From contig JAWQFJ010001827.1 of the NCBI GenBank assembly GCA_034096865.1, positions 148,086 through 212,085 on the forward strand: a stretch of DNA of 64,000 nt. The letters are read 5' to 3'. The notes beneath the pieces were generated by a model. It saw only the letters and a program-made list of their open reading frames with translations, did no database searches and was not told the origin of the DNA. This DNA comes from Theodoxus fluviatilis (taxonomy: Eukaryota > Mollusca > Gastropoda > Cycloneritida > Neritidae). How positions within the stretch are numbered: the stretch's first letter is position 1; the number at the start of each line of letters is the position of its first letter. The position numbers and the translations under genes are program-made. Below, piece after piece: positions 49,553 to 61,700 of this stretch.

Positions 49553-49557
49553 GTCCA

Positions 49558-51308
49558 CAGTCAGATCAACACATGCTTGCTCCTATCCTGACTTCTAAAA
49601 ACACAGATGGGTGTGGAGGCTTGTAAGCCTTCCTCTAAATCTAATGCATTCAATGCTTGCCATTGGTGTCACTGGTCCTGAAGCATTTAAGAAGCCTTTG
49701 CTGCTTGGGGCTGATGTCCCCCTCCCAAGTTCAGAGTAGAAGTCTGTGATCTATGCCCAATGGGCAGTGCTTCTTCCTACAACTAGGTTGGTGGTTCTTG
49801 TCTGAGTCATAGTGGAACAACAGCACATAGTTGTTGATGTTTTGGCACAAGGTCCATGGAAAGTCATTGGCTGGTTCCACACTAGCATTAGACTGCATCA
49901 AATTGTCCACCATGACTTTCACATAGTCAACTGAAAATGATTCCTCTTGCTTTGTATTATGTACATAGCTTTTCTCCTTAGCATGGTCAGTGATTACTTA
50001 GGTTGTTAAATCCACTCTACCCAGCATTCTTGCCACCATAGCAAGGACAACCATGTCCCAGGTGGGTCCCTGCTCAGTGATGGGATTTAGGACAAACATG
50101 TGCATGTTCTTCTTGGGGTTCTCTCCATGTCTTACCCCACTCAGTCCCATGCCCTTCACATTTGTTATGACGGTTTCTGATTGCCAACAACTCGGAGTAG
50201 GTTGCACAACATTCTCACACAGGCATAGGGCGTCCCCCGGCTCCTCATTTTTTAAATCCCAGACACATCACTGTTACAGAGGTGTGGAGGTGGAGGCACA
50301 CCATGCAACATTAGTGGCAGCTTCAGGTGGAGGAACCGCCTTGCCTGGCGCTGAAGTGGATGAGCTGATATCCAACATCCTTCACTCTTTGGGATGTAGT
50401 CACAGGGTGAGGCAGCAGCAAGGCAGCGAGACTAAGCAGTAAGCAGCCTTGTTTGTCATTGGCTGTAGTTCTCTTTTGGTAGCAGATATTTTGTCTGCTA
50501 GAGCAGATAATGTCAGGGTGAAATGTCTTGCTTAATAATAATTTATTGCCATCAACTTAACCCTTGACTTGTTTCAAGTTGCCCAGTTATGAATGAAATA
50601 AGCCTTCTGGGTAGTGCTGGGAGAAACATGTGACATACGGAACAGAAATAGGGGCAATTCATGATGTAAATCATAATCCTTTACCCCAATTTTAGCCTCC
50701 AAATCAGTACTAGGCCATCTACCTGAAGCTGAAAGTTATCAGAAAGAGAAAGGCAGGTTATCATCATTGAACTTTGGACTCTGATTGCTCTGATATGCTG
50801 ACCCATGTATGTCACTGGGACAATCTGGACCAATGTCAACTGTCCCTTGTCAAAGATAGGTACTGGGTGACCCTTTGTAGAGACAGGTGAGCCATCTTGG
50901 GCTTCCTGACTGACCTGGCATGGCTTGACCCTGACATGGACCTTCATCTGAGTGAATGGCAGCCCGCTGTGCAGATCTGTCCTCAAGCTTGGGTTCACCT
51001 TGGTCTCTCCCTTTGTTCATGGCTTTCACATCTACTCCGCAATTAATGCACTAATCAAGGAGCTGCACCTTTTGAAGTCACCACCAGATGGGACTTGAGC
51101 ATCCACTGATGTTTTCTCTCCATGAAGGATTTCTGTAGGACAGATCTATGTCTAACCTTAGAAGTGCCTAGGGCTGAAACTTCTGCTGAATTTCCCATTC
51201 ACCAGTTGCTCTGGCTCCCCAAATACACAGGTCTCTGTTCCATCAGTCACCACTCCAGCTTGACACTGATAGAGGAACTACTTCAACAATTCAGTGATTA
51301 CTGTCAAG
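49558..51308 (-). other. Unrecognised, possibly decayed coding sequence
   Basis: The minus strand has open stretches that look protein-like, not compositional: LCQNINNYVLLFHYDSDK with CRKKHCPLGIDH (49731-49922), NVKGMGLSGVRHGENPKKNM (49998-50207) and VSTKGHPVPIFDKGQLTLV (50681-50998). No family is recognised and stops separate them. The region continues left of the LTR-like element to about 48000 (FHQFKDLIPERKAHPCG). It may be an old transposon or pseudogene. Confidence 0.3.
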
Positions 51309-51534
<226 letters not shown>

Positions 51535-51539
51535 TTGTC

Positions 51540-52329
51540 ATTGAAATGGCAACCATTTATTGTATTACATGTATTAAAAAAATTCATAAAAATTTCCTAC
51601 CTACCTACCCACCCACCCCCAACACTAACCCCTTTTTTTCAGCATTACATGAAACAACTTTATTTTCTCTTTCCTAATGCTGCTCATACTGCTGCGTAGC
51701 AGTACAAAAGACATGCATACTGAGTGACTTGCATAGAGAATTCATATTACATGATGTGCTTATGCTCCACTTGTCTGTTCTCCTCTTTGTAGGTTTGCAA
51801 AAGCACAAGTTGTCTACCAGTAGGGCCACCGTCCAACTATTGGAGTCATGGTTGACTGGTTCTGATTACTTCTCTATCACATTACTGTGTTATCCTTGGC
51901 AAAACCTATGAATTTATGATTCAATCTAGCTCCCGTTAAGAGGTACACAAGGACTAGGTTTTGTAATTGACTCCTGCCATTCAGGTTAGCTGCCAATGAG
52001 AGGTACACAAAGATTAGGTTTTGTAGTCATAGCTGACAGCTGAGGGAAGTGCTCATACATGTGCTTCTATGCCTCAGTTTATAGTGATGGATCTTTTATG
52101 ATATTTTGTAATGGAATAACCTATTTATTAAAAAGGAAGTATGTCTTTGCTGATAGTATTGCCACCTAGACTTCATTATCAGCCATCTTGTGAAACTGGT
52201 TTATTACCTTGCATCATGTCTATGACTGAACAGATGTGTGTGTGTGTTGTAGGAATAGGCATTACCATGGAGATCTTATAGAAATTGAGTCATTCACTTC
52301 TCTATATAAATAGGTTCACCACAGAACTG
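51540..52329. other. CMPK1 intron 2, no gene
   Basis: A partial direct repeat (GAGGTACACAA(A/G)GA(C/T)TAGGTTTTGTA) occurs at about 51940 and 52000. Nothing else noted. Confidence 0.5.
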
Positions 52330-52335
52330 TATAGT

Positions 52336-52938
52336 GGTCAAGAGTACAGAGATGCTGAGTATTGGTGTTACACAAATATTTCAAAATAAACTTTCTGATA
52401 CAGTAATGATACACTCTTCATTTCCCATAAATATGATGCATTAGGTGATGTCTAAACGGTACAGAAAAGAAAAACTGAATGTAATCTTTAGTTTAGTTGT
52501 ATTTGAAGAAGACAGTTTGGAGTCTAATCTTAACTTGACACCACCACTCATTCAGAAAAAGAGCCACAAAAGATAAACTATTCAACACAAAAACTTTATT
52601 ACAGCTTCAACATCCAAGTATTAATGATATTTTTGCTCCTAGGTCAAGAAGAAATGAAATAAAACCTTAGAGGTTAGCATTCGTCTTAACTCAACTTTAT
52701 ACATGTCACACTTTCTCTCACTGACAGCATTCAATCTTTCGCGCAAAACATGAAAAACATCAAAACTGAAGAAGATTTATTGAGCATCAAACACATGTGC
52801 AGAAACATTGATCTTTTGTCAACAACATGAAACAAGTTTGGATTGTGTGAGTTGACACTGACAGTGAGAGGAGAAAGAGGCTCTGTTTTGAGGTAGAGTA
52901 GTGAAATCGGCATACTCAGCACCTGCATACTCTTGACC
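52336..52938. mobile_element. 603-bp terminal-inverted-repeat element with 6-bp target duplication
   Basis: Ends begin GGTCAAGAGTA on both strands, with imperfect inverted repeats of about 28 bp (second conserved block TGCTGAGTAT). TATAGT lies directly outside each end (52330-52335 and 52939-52944). There is no transposase frame. The window start (1-443) carries another copy. Superfamily unknown; a 6-bp duplication excludes Tc1 (TA), piggyBac (TTAA) and hAT (8 bp). Confidence 0.85.
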
Positions 52939-52944
52939 TATAGT

Positions 52945-53669
52945 AACTGTATAGTTTGTTGTCCAAATGCCATATGAAGGGACCTTTATTGTTACCAACA
53001 AATACTCAACTCTGCCCTGAACTGGGAAGAATCAAGACAATGGTGAATATGTAAACATTCTTGATGCTTCTGAGAATCTTTCTGAGACTTTACCCATTTT
53101 TCTGCTCTGTCAAATGCCACAAGTGGCACAAGCAGGATGAATTCTCTTCAGTTTAGTTTGCATGATGTCTGGTTTGCTCCATCTTTACATTTGGGCTTTG
53201 AGCTTCTCTACAGGACACGCTTAACAACTAAGCTTCTGGTCTTATGCATCAAACATGCACACACAGCACCTTGGCCTGATCTACCCAATACCTCTATCAT
53301 GACTGGAAATCCTGGCTGCATTTCAATAAATAAAATAATGAATTATTTGCCCATAACTGCATAAGATGGATGTACATAAGGTAAAACCATGGCTCCACTA
53401 AAAATCACACAGTAGTGCCTGTGATGAGCGGACACCCTTGGGGGAGTCCAAAAGTGTCCCTACATGACAGGTGTCTCCTCATCAAAGGGATCCGATGATC
53501 ATGATAGTACATGTCATTGAACTGATTGACTTGATATATGATATGCATAAGGACACAACAGGAGAGCCACCAATTAACCCGTTTGACTTGTTAACCCTTA
53601 AAATTTGTTAAGGTGTCCATGTGTCCATTGGTTCCTGGTTTGTTAGCTCTGCTACTTGTGTGTTTGCAG
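52945..53669. other. CMPK1 intron 2, end
   Basis: No exon or repeat recognised until the exon 3 acceptor GTGTGTTTGCAG at 53669. Confidence 0.5.
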
Positions 53670-53807
53670 GCCATGGAGAAAAGTGGAAAGAACAACTTCC
53701 TGATAGACGGCTTCCCTCGAAACAAGGACAACCTGGATGGCTGGTGTGATGCCATGAACACTGTGGCCAAGGTTCAGCGGGTCCTTTTCTTCAACTGCCC
53801 AGAGCAG
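53670..53807 (+). CDS. CMPK1: UMP-CMP kinase, coding exon 3
   Basis: Encodes residues 82-127 (AMEKSGKNNFLIDGFPRNKD to VLFFNCPEQ), phase 0 at both ends, acceptor TTTGCAG and donor CAG|GTGAGA. FLIDGFPRN is the adenylate-kinase-family signature. D94 begins the DGFPR motif and R98 contacts the substrate in homologues. The segment before it is about four residues shorter than in vertebrate CMPK1. GWCDAM matches the family's GW motif. Confidence 0.95.
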
Positions 53808-53888
53808 GTGAGAAGTGTCGTGTTTCTCTGGTTGTGATGGGCAGTCATAAGCAATGCTGAACCCCTACTCTGGTAGTCTTGGGTTATT

Positions 53889-56800
53889 CTGTGAGGTCCT
53901 GACTAGGTCAAGCCTGCTACTCAAAGCAGATGCTGTGAGGTCCTGACTAGGTCAAGCCTGCTACTCAAGGCAGAGGATATAACTGGGCCAAGCCTGCTAC
54001 TCAAGGCAGATACTGTGAGGTAATGACTGGGCCAAGCCTGCTACTCAAGGCAGATACTGTGAGGTAATGATTGGGCCAAGCCTGCTACTCAAGGAAGATG
54101 CTGTGAGGTCCTGACTAGGCCAAGCCTGCTACTCAAGGCAGAGGTAATGACTGGGCCAAGCCTGCTACTCAAGGCAGATACTGTGAGGTAATGACTGGGC
54201 CAAGCCTGCTACTCAAGGCAGAGGTTGAAACTGGGCCAAGCCTGCTACTCAAGGCAGATGCTGGGAGGTTGTGACTGGGCCAAGCCTGCTACTCAAGGCA
54301 GATACTGTGAGGTAATGACTGGGCCAAGCCTGCTACTCAAGGCAGAGGTCGTGACTGGGCCAAGCCTGCTACTCAAGGCAGATGCTGTGAGGTTGTGACT
54401 GGGCCAAGCCTGCTACTCAAGGCAGATACTGTGAGGTTGTGACTGGGCCAAGCCTGCTACTCAAGGCAGATACTGTGAGGTAATGACTGGGCCAAGCCTG
54501 CTACTCAAGGCAGAGGTTGAGACTGGGCCAAGCCTGCTACTCAAGGCAGATGCTGTGAGGTTGTGACTGGGCCAAGCCTGCTACTCAAGGCAGATACTGT
54601 GAGGTTGTGACTGGGCCAAGAATGCTACTCAAGGCAGAGGTTATAACTGGGCCAAGCCTGGTACTCAAGGCAGATGCTGTGAGGTTGTGACTGGGCCAAG
54701 CCTGCTACTCAAGGCAGATACTGTGAGGTAATGACTGGGCCAAGCCTGCCACTCAAGGCAGATACTGTGAGGTTGTGACTGGGCCAAGCCTGCTACTCAA
54801 GGCAGATACTGTGAGGTAATGACTGGGCCAAGCCTGCTACTCAAGGCAGATGCTGTGAGGTTGTGACTGGGCCAAGCCTGCTACTCAAGGCAGATACTGT
54901 AAGGTTGTGACTGGGCTAAGCCTGCTACTCAAGGCAGATACTGTGATGTTATAACTGGGCCAAGCCTGCTACTCAAGGCAGATGCTGTGAGGTTGTGACT
55001 GGGCCAAGCATGCTACTCAAGGCAGATGCTCTGAGGTTGTGATTGGGCTAATCCTGCTACTCAAGGCAGAGGTTATGACTGGGCCAAGCCTGCTTCTCAA
55101 GGCAGTTGCTGTGAGGTTGTGACTGGGCCAAGCCTGCTACTCAAGGCAGATACTGTGAGGTTGTGACTGGGCCAAGCCTGCTACTCAAGGCAGATGCTGT
55201 GAGGTAATGACTGGGCCAAGCCTGCTACTCAAGGCAGATACTGTGAGGTAATGACTGGGCCAAGTCTGCTCCTCAAGGCAGAGGTTGTGACTGGGCCAAG
55301 CCTGCTACTCAAGGCAGAGGTTGTGACTGGGCCAAGCCTGCTACTCAAAGCAGATGCTGTGAGGTAATGACTGGGCCAAGCCTGCTACTCAAGGCAGAGG
55401 TTATATCTGGGCCAAGCCTGCTACTCAAGGCAGATACTGTGAGGTTGTGACTGGGCCAAGCCTGCTACTCAAGGCAAATGCTGTGAGCTAATGACTGGGC
55501 CAAGCCTGCTACTCAAGGCAGAGGTTGTGACTGGGCCAAGCCTGCTACTCAAGGCAGATACTGTGAGGTTGTGACTGGGCCAAGCCTGCTATCAAGGCAA
55601 ATGCTGTGAGGTAATGACTGGGCCAAGCCTGCTACTCAAGGCAGATACTGTGAGGTAATGACTGGGCCAAGCCTGCTACTCAAGGCAGAGGTTGTGACTG
55701 GGCTAAGCCTGCTACTCAAGGCAGATACTGTGAGGTTGTGACTGGGCCAAGCCTGCTACTCAAGGCAGAGGTTGTGACTGGGCCAAGCCTGCTACTCAAG
55801 GCAGATACTGTGAGGTTGTGACTGGGCTAAGCTTGCTACTCAAGGCAGATACTGTGAGGTTGAGACTGGGCCAAGCCTGCTACTCAAGGCAGATACTGTG
55901 AGGTTGTGACTGGGCCAAGCCTGCTACTCAAGGCAGATGCTGTGAGGTAATGACTGGGCCAAGCCTGCTACTCAAGGCAGATGCTGTGAGGTAATCATGA
56001 CTGGGCCAAGCCTGCTACTCAAGGCAGAGGTTGTGACTGGGCCAAGCCTGCTACTCAAGGCAGAGGTTGTGACTGGGCCAAGCCTGCTACTCAAGGCAAA
56101 TGCTGTGAGGTTGTGACTGGGCCAAGCCTGCTACTCAAGGCAGATACTGTGAGGTAATGACTGGGCCAAGCCTGCTATTCAAGGCAGATGCTGTGAGGTA
56201 ATGACTGGGCAAAGCCTGCTACTCAAGGCAGATACTGTGAGGTAATGACTGGGCCAAGCCTGCTACTCAAGGCAGATTTTGTGACTGGGCTAAGCCTGCT
56301 ACTCAAGGCAGATACTGTGAGGTTGTGACTGGGCCAAGCCTGCTACTCAAGGCAGAGATTGTGACTGGGCCAAGCCTGCTACTCAAGGCAGATACTGTGA
56401 GGTTGTGACTGGGCTAAGCTTGCTACTCAAGGCAGATACTGTGAGGTTGAGACTGGGCCAAGCCTGCTACTCAAGGCAGATACTGTGAGGTTGTGACTGG
56501 GCCAAGCCTGCTACTCAAGGCAGATGCTGTGAGGTAATGACTGGGCCAAGCCTGCTACTCAAGGCAGATGCTGTGAGGTAATGACTGGGCCAAGCCTGCT
56601 ACTCAAGGCAGAGGTTGTGACTGGGCCAAGCCTGCTACTCAAGGCAGAGGTTGTGACTGGGCCAAGCCTGCTACTCAAGGCAAATGCTGTGAGGTTGTGA
56701 CTGGGCCAAGCCTGCTACTCAAGGCAGATACTGTGAGGTAATGACTGGGCCAAGCCTGCTACTCAAGGCAGATGCTGTGAGGTTGTGACTGGGTCAAGCC

Positions 56801-59036
56801 TGCTACTCAAGGCAGATGCTGTGAGGTTGTGACTGGGCTAAGCCTGCTACTCAAGGCAGATGCTGTGAGGTTGTGACTGGGCTAAGCCTGCTACTCAAGG
56901 CAGATGCTGTGAGGTTGTGACTGGGCCAAGCCTGCTACTCAAGGCATATACTGTGAGGTTGTGACTGGGCCAAGAGTGCTACTCAAGGCAGATACTGTGA
57001 GGTAATGACTGGGCCAAGCCTGCTACTCAAGGCAGATGCTGTGAGGTTATAACTGGGCCAATCCTGCTACTCAAGGCAGATGCTGTGAGGTTATAACTGG
57101 GCCAAGCCTGCTACTCAAGGCAGATGCTGTGAGGTTATAACTGGGCCAAGCCTGCTACTCAAGGCAGAGGTTGTGACAGGGCCAAGCCTGCTACTCAAGG
57201 CAGAGGTAATGACTGGGCCAAGCCTGCTATTCAAGGCAAATGCTGTGAGATAATGACCAAGCCAAGCCTGCTACTCAAGGCAGATACTGTGAGGTAATGA
57301 CTGGGCCAAGCCTGCTACTCAAGGCAGAGGTTGTGACTGAGCCAAGCCTGCTACTCAAGGCAGATGCTGTGAGGTTGTGACTGGGCCAAGCCTGCTACTC
57401 AAGGCAGATGCTGTGAGGTTGTGACTGGGCCAAGCCTGCTACTCAAAGCAGATGCTGTGAGGTTATGACTGGGCCAAGCCTGCTACTCAAGGCAAATGCT
57501 GTGAGGTTGTGACTGGGCCAGTCTGCTACTCAAGGCAGATGCTGTGAGGTAATGACTGGGCCAAGCCTGCTACTCAAGGCAAATGCTGTGAGGTTGTGAC
57601 TGGGCCAAGCCTGCTACTCAAGGCAGAGGTTATTACTGGGCCAAGCCTGCTACTCAAGGCAAATGCTGTGAGGTTGTGACTGGGCCAAGCCTGCTACTCA
57701 AGGCAGATGCTGTGAGGTTGTGACTGGGCCAAGCCTGCTACTCAAGGAAGATGCTGTGAGATTGTGACTGGGCTAAGCCTGCTACTCAAGGCAGATACTG
57801 TGAGGTTGTGACTGGGCTAAGCCTGCTACTCAAGGCAGATACTGTGAGGTTTTGACTGGGCCAAGCCTGCTACTGAAGGCAGAGGTTGTGACTGGGCCAA
57901 GCCTGCTAAAGGCAGAGGTTGTGACTGGGCCAAGCCTGCTACTCAAGGCAGATGCTGTGAGGTTATAACTGGGCCAAGCCTGCTACTCAAGGCAGATACT
58001 CTGAGGTTGTGACTGGGCCAAGCCTGCTACTCAAGGCAGATGCTGTGAGGTTATAACTGGGCCAAGCCTGCTACTCAAGGCAGATACTGTGAGGTAATGA
58101 CTGGGCCAAGCCTGCTACTCAAGGCAGATGCTGTGAGGTTGTAACTGGGCCAAGCCTGCTACTCAAGGCAGATGCTGTGAGGTTATAACTGGACCAAGCC
58201 TGCTACTCAAGGCAGAGGTAATGACTGGGCCAAGCCTGCTACTCAAGGCAGATACTGTGAGGTTGTGACTGGGCCAAGCCTGCTACTCAAGGCAGAGGTT
58301 GTGACTGGGCCAAGCCTGCTACTCAAGGCAGATGCTGTGAGGATATAACTGGGCCAAGCCTGCTACTCAAGGCAGATACTGTAACGTTGTGACTGGGCTA
58401 AGCCTGCTACTCAAGGCGGATACTGTGAGGTTGTGACTGATCCAAGCCTCAAGGCGGATACTGTGAGGTTGTGACTGATCCAAGCCTCAAGGCGGATACT
58501 GTGAGGTTGTGACTGATCCAAGCCTCAAGGCAGATACTGTGAGGTTGTGAATGTGCCAAGCCTGCTACTCAAGGCAGATGCTGTGAGGTTGTGAATGGGC
58601 CAAGCCTGCTACTCAAGGCAGATGCTGTGAGGTTATAACTGGGCCAAGCCTGCTACTCAAGGCAGAGGTTGAGACTGGGCCAAGCCTGCTACTCAAGGCA
58701 GATACTGTGAGGTTGTGACTGGGCCAAGCCTGCTACTCAAGGCAGATACTGTGAGGTTATAACTGGGCCAAGCCTGCTACTCAAGGCAGATACTGTGAGG
58801 TTGTGACTGGGCCAAGCCTGCTACTCAAGGCAGAGGTTGTGACTGGGCCAAGCCTGCTACTCAAGGCAGAGGTTGTGACTGGGCCAAGCCTGCTACTCAA
58901 GGCAGAGGTAATGACTGGGCCAAGCCTGCTACTCAAGGCAGATACTGTGAGGTTGTGACTGGGCCAAGCCTGCTACTCAAGGCAGAGGTTGTGAGGTTGT
59001 GACTGGGCCAAGCCTGCTACTCAAGGCAGATGCTCT
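53889..59036. repeat. 5.1-kb minisatellite in CMPK1 intron 3 (44/36-bp units)
   Basis: On the order of 120 units built on GGGCCAAGCCTGCTACTCAA followed by GGCAGA. The long unit (44 bp) continues TGCTGTGAGGTTGTGACT or TACTGTGAGGTAATGACT; the short one (36 bp) goes directly GGTTGTGACT. Near 58435-58530 three units lose CTGCTACT. Longer blocks are duplicated, for example around 55730-56040 and 56330-56640. Confidence 0.97.
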
Positions 59037-59296
59037 GCTGATAATTTGGAGTTGGTCCCCCACCTCAGTCAGTGCACACTTTCATTGACCTCCAGGACAG
59101 GAAGCACTGGGTGCAGTTTTCTTTCATTGGGATCAGGGTTGGTGGCAGTGATGGTTGTAGTGACAATAAGTTTGGGTTGTTGTCATTATTGGCAACATTG
59201 TTAGAATTCTTGTCGTTGCTTATATTGTTATCACTATATAGAAAAGCAGCTTTAGAGCATGAAATCATAATGAGAAAATACTGATCTGACAACCAT

Positions 59297-59350
<54 letters not shown>
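59297..59350. repeat. (ATC)n microsatellite
   Basis: Uninterrupted ATC/TCA trinucleotide run. Confidence 0.95.
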
Positions 59351-59351
<1 letters not shown>

Positions 59352-59545
59352 GGTAAAGGTAACAGTGCAGTCTTTTTTTTCACTTTGATTTTTTCACCCA
59401 CTAATGAGTCCTTACAGTAACAGGGAGATGACTTGGATTACTTCCCTTGACTTGTTTCATGAAGAAACAGTGGGCCTCCTCACAAGACGTTTGGTTGTTT
59501 TCACTTCACTTGGTCCAGCCCCAGCCCTTCGTTTCTTTGTTTTAG

Positions 59546-59596
59546 GAGGGATATGATGCTGTCAGAAATATGCTTACTCTAGAAAGTCTAAACACG
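59546..59596 (+). other. Candidate 51-nt cassette exon in CMPK1 intron 3
   Basis: The acceptor is pyrimidine-rich (CCCTTCGTTTCTTTGTTTTAG, ending 59545) and the donor is ACG|GTGAGG. The 51 bases between are 17 codons without a stop, phase 0 at both ends, so they would fit between exons 3 and 4 (EGYDAVRNMLTLESLNT). Homologous kinases have no insert here, so it may be a chance pair of sites or an alternative exon. Confidence 0.25.
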
Positions 59597-60044
59597 GTGA
59601 GGTTCTGATTGCCGCGTATATTACAAAACAAATACAACACATTAAAAGGTAAAACAGCGCAAATTTTCGGCTAAAAAGCCTTCATCAGGCGCACAAATAA
59701 AACTTACAGGAGGGCGGGCAAAAGTGGAATGGAGGCAAGTCTACCAGAGGGCTTAGTATAGATAAAAACAACTCAGAATAAAACGAGGGCTGGCGTGTGG
59801 CTTGCATCATAAAAAGTGTTCAATTATCAGTTAAGATTAGAGGGACTTCAACCCCAGTGTCTACAGGGATAATATAACCATAGTGTTTTAAATGTACATA
59901 ATGTTAATTAAAAAAGTAACTTAAAAGGTGATCAATACATTCACATAATTATAAGCATTGATTTCCATATATACATCTGATTTACTTTACAGTATATATA
60001 TATACATATGTACAAGCAAGCATGCCTATTCATGCATTAACCAT

Positions 60045-60267
60045 AAGACATTTGATTATTCACAAACTTTAGACATTTGATTATTCACAAAATTTAGACA
60101 TTTGATTATTCACAAAATTTAGACATTCGATTATTTACAAAATTTAGACATTTGATTATTCACAAAATTTAGACATTTGATTGTTCACAAAATTTAGACA
60201 TTTGATTATTCACAAAATTTAGACATTTGATTATTCACAAAATTTAGACATTTGATTATTCACAAAA
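60045..60267. repeat. 25-bp minisatellite
   Basis: About nine units of AGACATTTGATTATTCACAA followed by AATTT, with a few substitutions (one CGATTATTTAC, one TGATTGTTC). Confidence 0.93.
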
Positions 60268-60370
60268 CAGTCCCTTGTTTTAGACATCACTCTAGAAAGC
60301 TGAAACAAAAGAGTGGAAACAGTAGAAGTATCTTTGAGGTCCTAGCTGTGACTGAGTGCTAAGCTTGTAA

Positions 60371-60656
60371 TATATGCAGTTGACAAAGCTATGACTGAAT
60401 GCTAATTTTGTTTGCAGTTGACAAAGTTATAACTGAATGCTAATTTTGTTTGCAGTTGACAAAGCTATGACTGAATGCTAATTTTGTTTGCAGTTGACAA
60501 AGCTATGACTGAATGTTAATTTTGTTTGCAATTGACAAAGCTGTGACTGAATGTTAATTTTGTTTGCAGTTGACAAAGCTATGACTGAATGTTAATTTTG
60601 TTTGCAATTGACAAAGCTGTGACTGAATGCTAATTTTGTTTGCAGTTGACAAAGGT
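60371..60656. repeat. 38-bp minisatellite with acceptor-like motif
   Basis: About seven units of TTGACAAAGCTATGACTGAA, TG(C/T)TAATTTTGTTTGCAG. Each unit ends in a pyrimidine-rich stretch plus CAG (or CAA), resembling a 3' splice site. The array lies ~420 bp upstream of the true exon 4 acceptor. Confidence 0.92.
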
Positions 60657-61072
60657 TGCCAGTTGTGGCATTAGCATTGCAACTTTGATTGTCATCGTAA
60701 ATCTTGAAATACTGGTTCTTACTTTAACTCATTGAAGTTGCTTATATCAGACTTATCTTGATGGGCATGGTTGGTTGGTGGTCTTTGTGTTGCATTGCTA
60801 GAAGTCACAATTAAGGTGTCACATCAAGTTTTAATTCCTCCTGTTGGCCACGATATAAAATTTGATATGACATCACAAGACTTGTCCGATATGATGCCGA
60901 GGGGTACATCTTTAGCAGGTTAAGGAAATAATTTTTTATTTGATTTCTTAAATCCTTTTTTTTCACCCATTATTAATAATTAAGGTATTGCAATTAACGT
61001 TGACTGCATGGGCAGTAATGATAGTGATTTGTGTTTATCATATTCATATGGTTTGGTTTGGTTTGTTTACAG

Positions 61073-61149
61073 GTGTGTGTAGACAGATGTCTAAATCGAG
61101 GCAAGACCAGTGGCAGAGCAGACGACAATGAGGAGAGTCTCAAGAAAAG
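61073..61149 (+). CDS. CMPK1: UMP-CMP kinase, coding exon 4
   Basis: Encodes residues 128-152 plus two bases of the next Arg codon: VCVDRCLNRGKTSGRADDNE to ESLKK. This is the lid region; RCLNRGKTSGRADDN matches the family's catalytic-arginine loop. Acceptor GTTTGTTTACAG ends at 61072; donor AAAAG|GTATGC follows 61149 (phase 2). The expected C-terminal exon (the IDAS-type segment) is not found before 64000. Confidence 0.93.
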
Positions 61150-61700
61150 GTATGCTGTATGCTGTAGTGCATACATTCTTTGGGTGATTCTAATGTTTAA
61201 GATATTTAGCCTTCTTTAGTCCTTCATAGATTATTATATTCATTATATTTGATAAAGTATGCCACTTAGTGCAGCACATAGTCATTTTAAAATGATTATT
61301 TTACATGTATATTTCCTTTTGTTGTCCTTAAATGTTTGATGATATTCATCCCCTTATTTAATTTGCTTGTAGAGTACCTCTCATGCAGTGCCTGAATCAT
61401 TCTCATACAGTTTAATTTCAATGTCATGGTAGCCTCATGCAAAAAGCATTGTAATTTTCCATTTATTTGGTTTGCAGCAACTAATAGGGTGTGACAGGAA
61501 CATGAAATCACATGACCGGTGTTTTTTCTGTCTTTGAGGAAAGCAGTAGAATGCACCATGTTTCCATAGTAGTCCATGCTTTAGCCATACAAATTTGAAT
61601 ACACAGCACCTAAATGGGGAAAGGTGATCGATGAACTCAGAGCAACTGCTTTGTCTTGCATCTGCCACAACCCTAAGCTGTTTACAGCTGTTGCTGAAGA

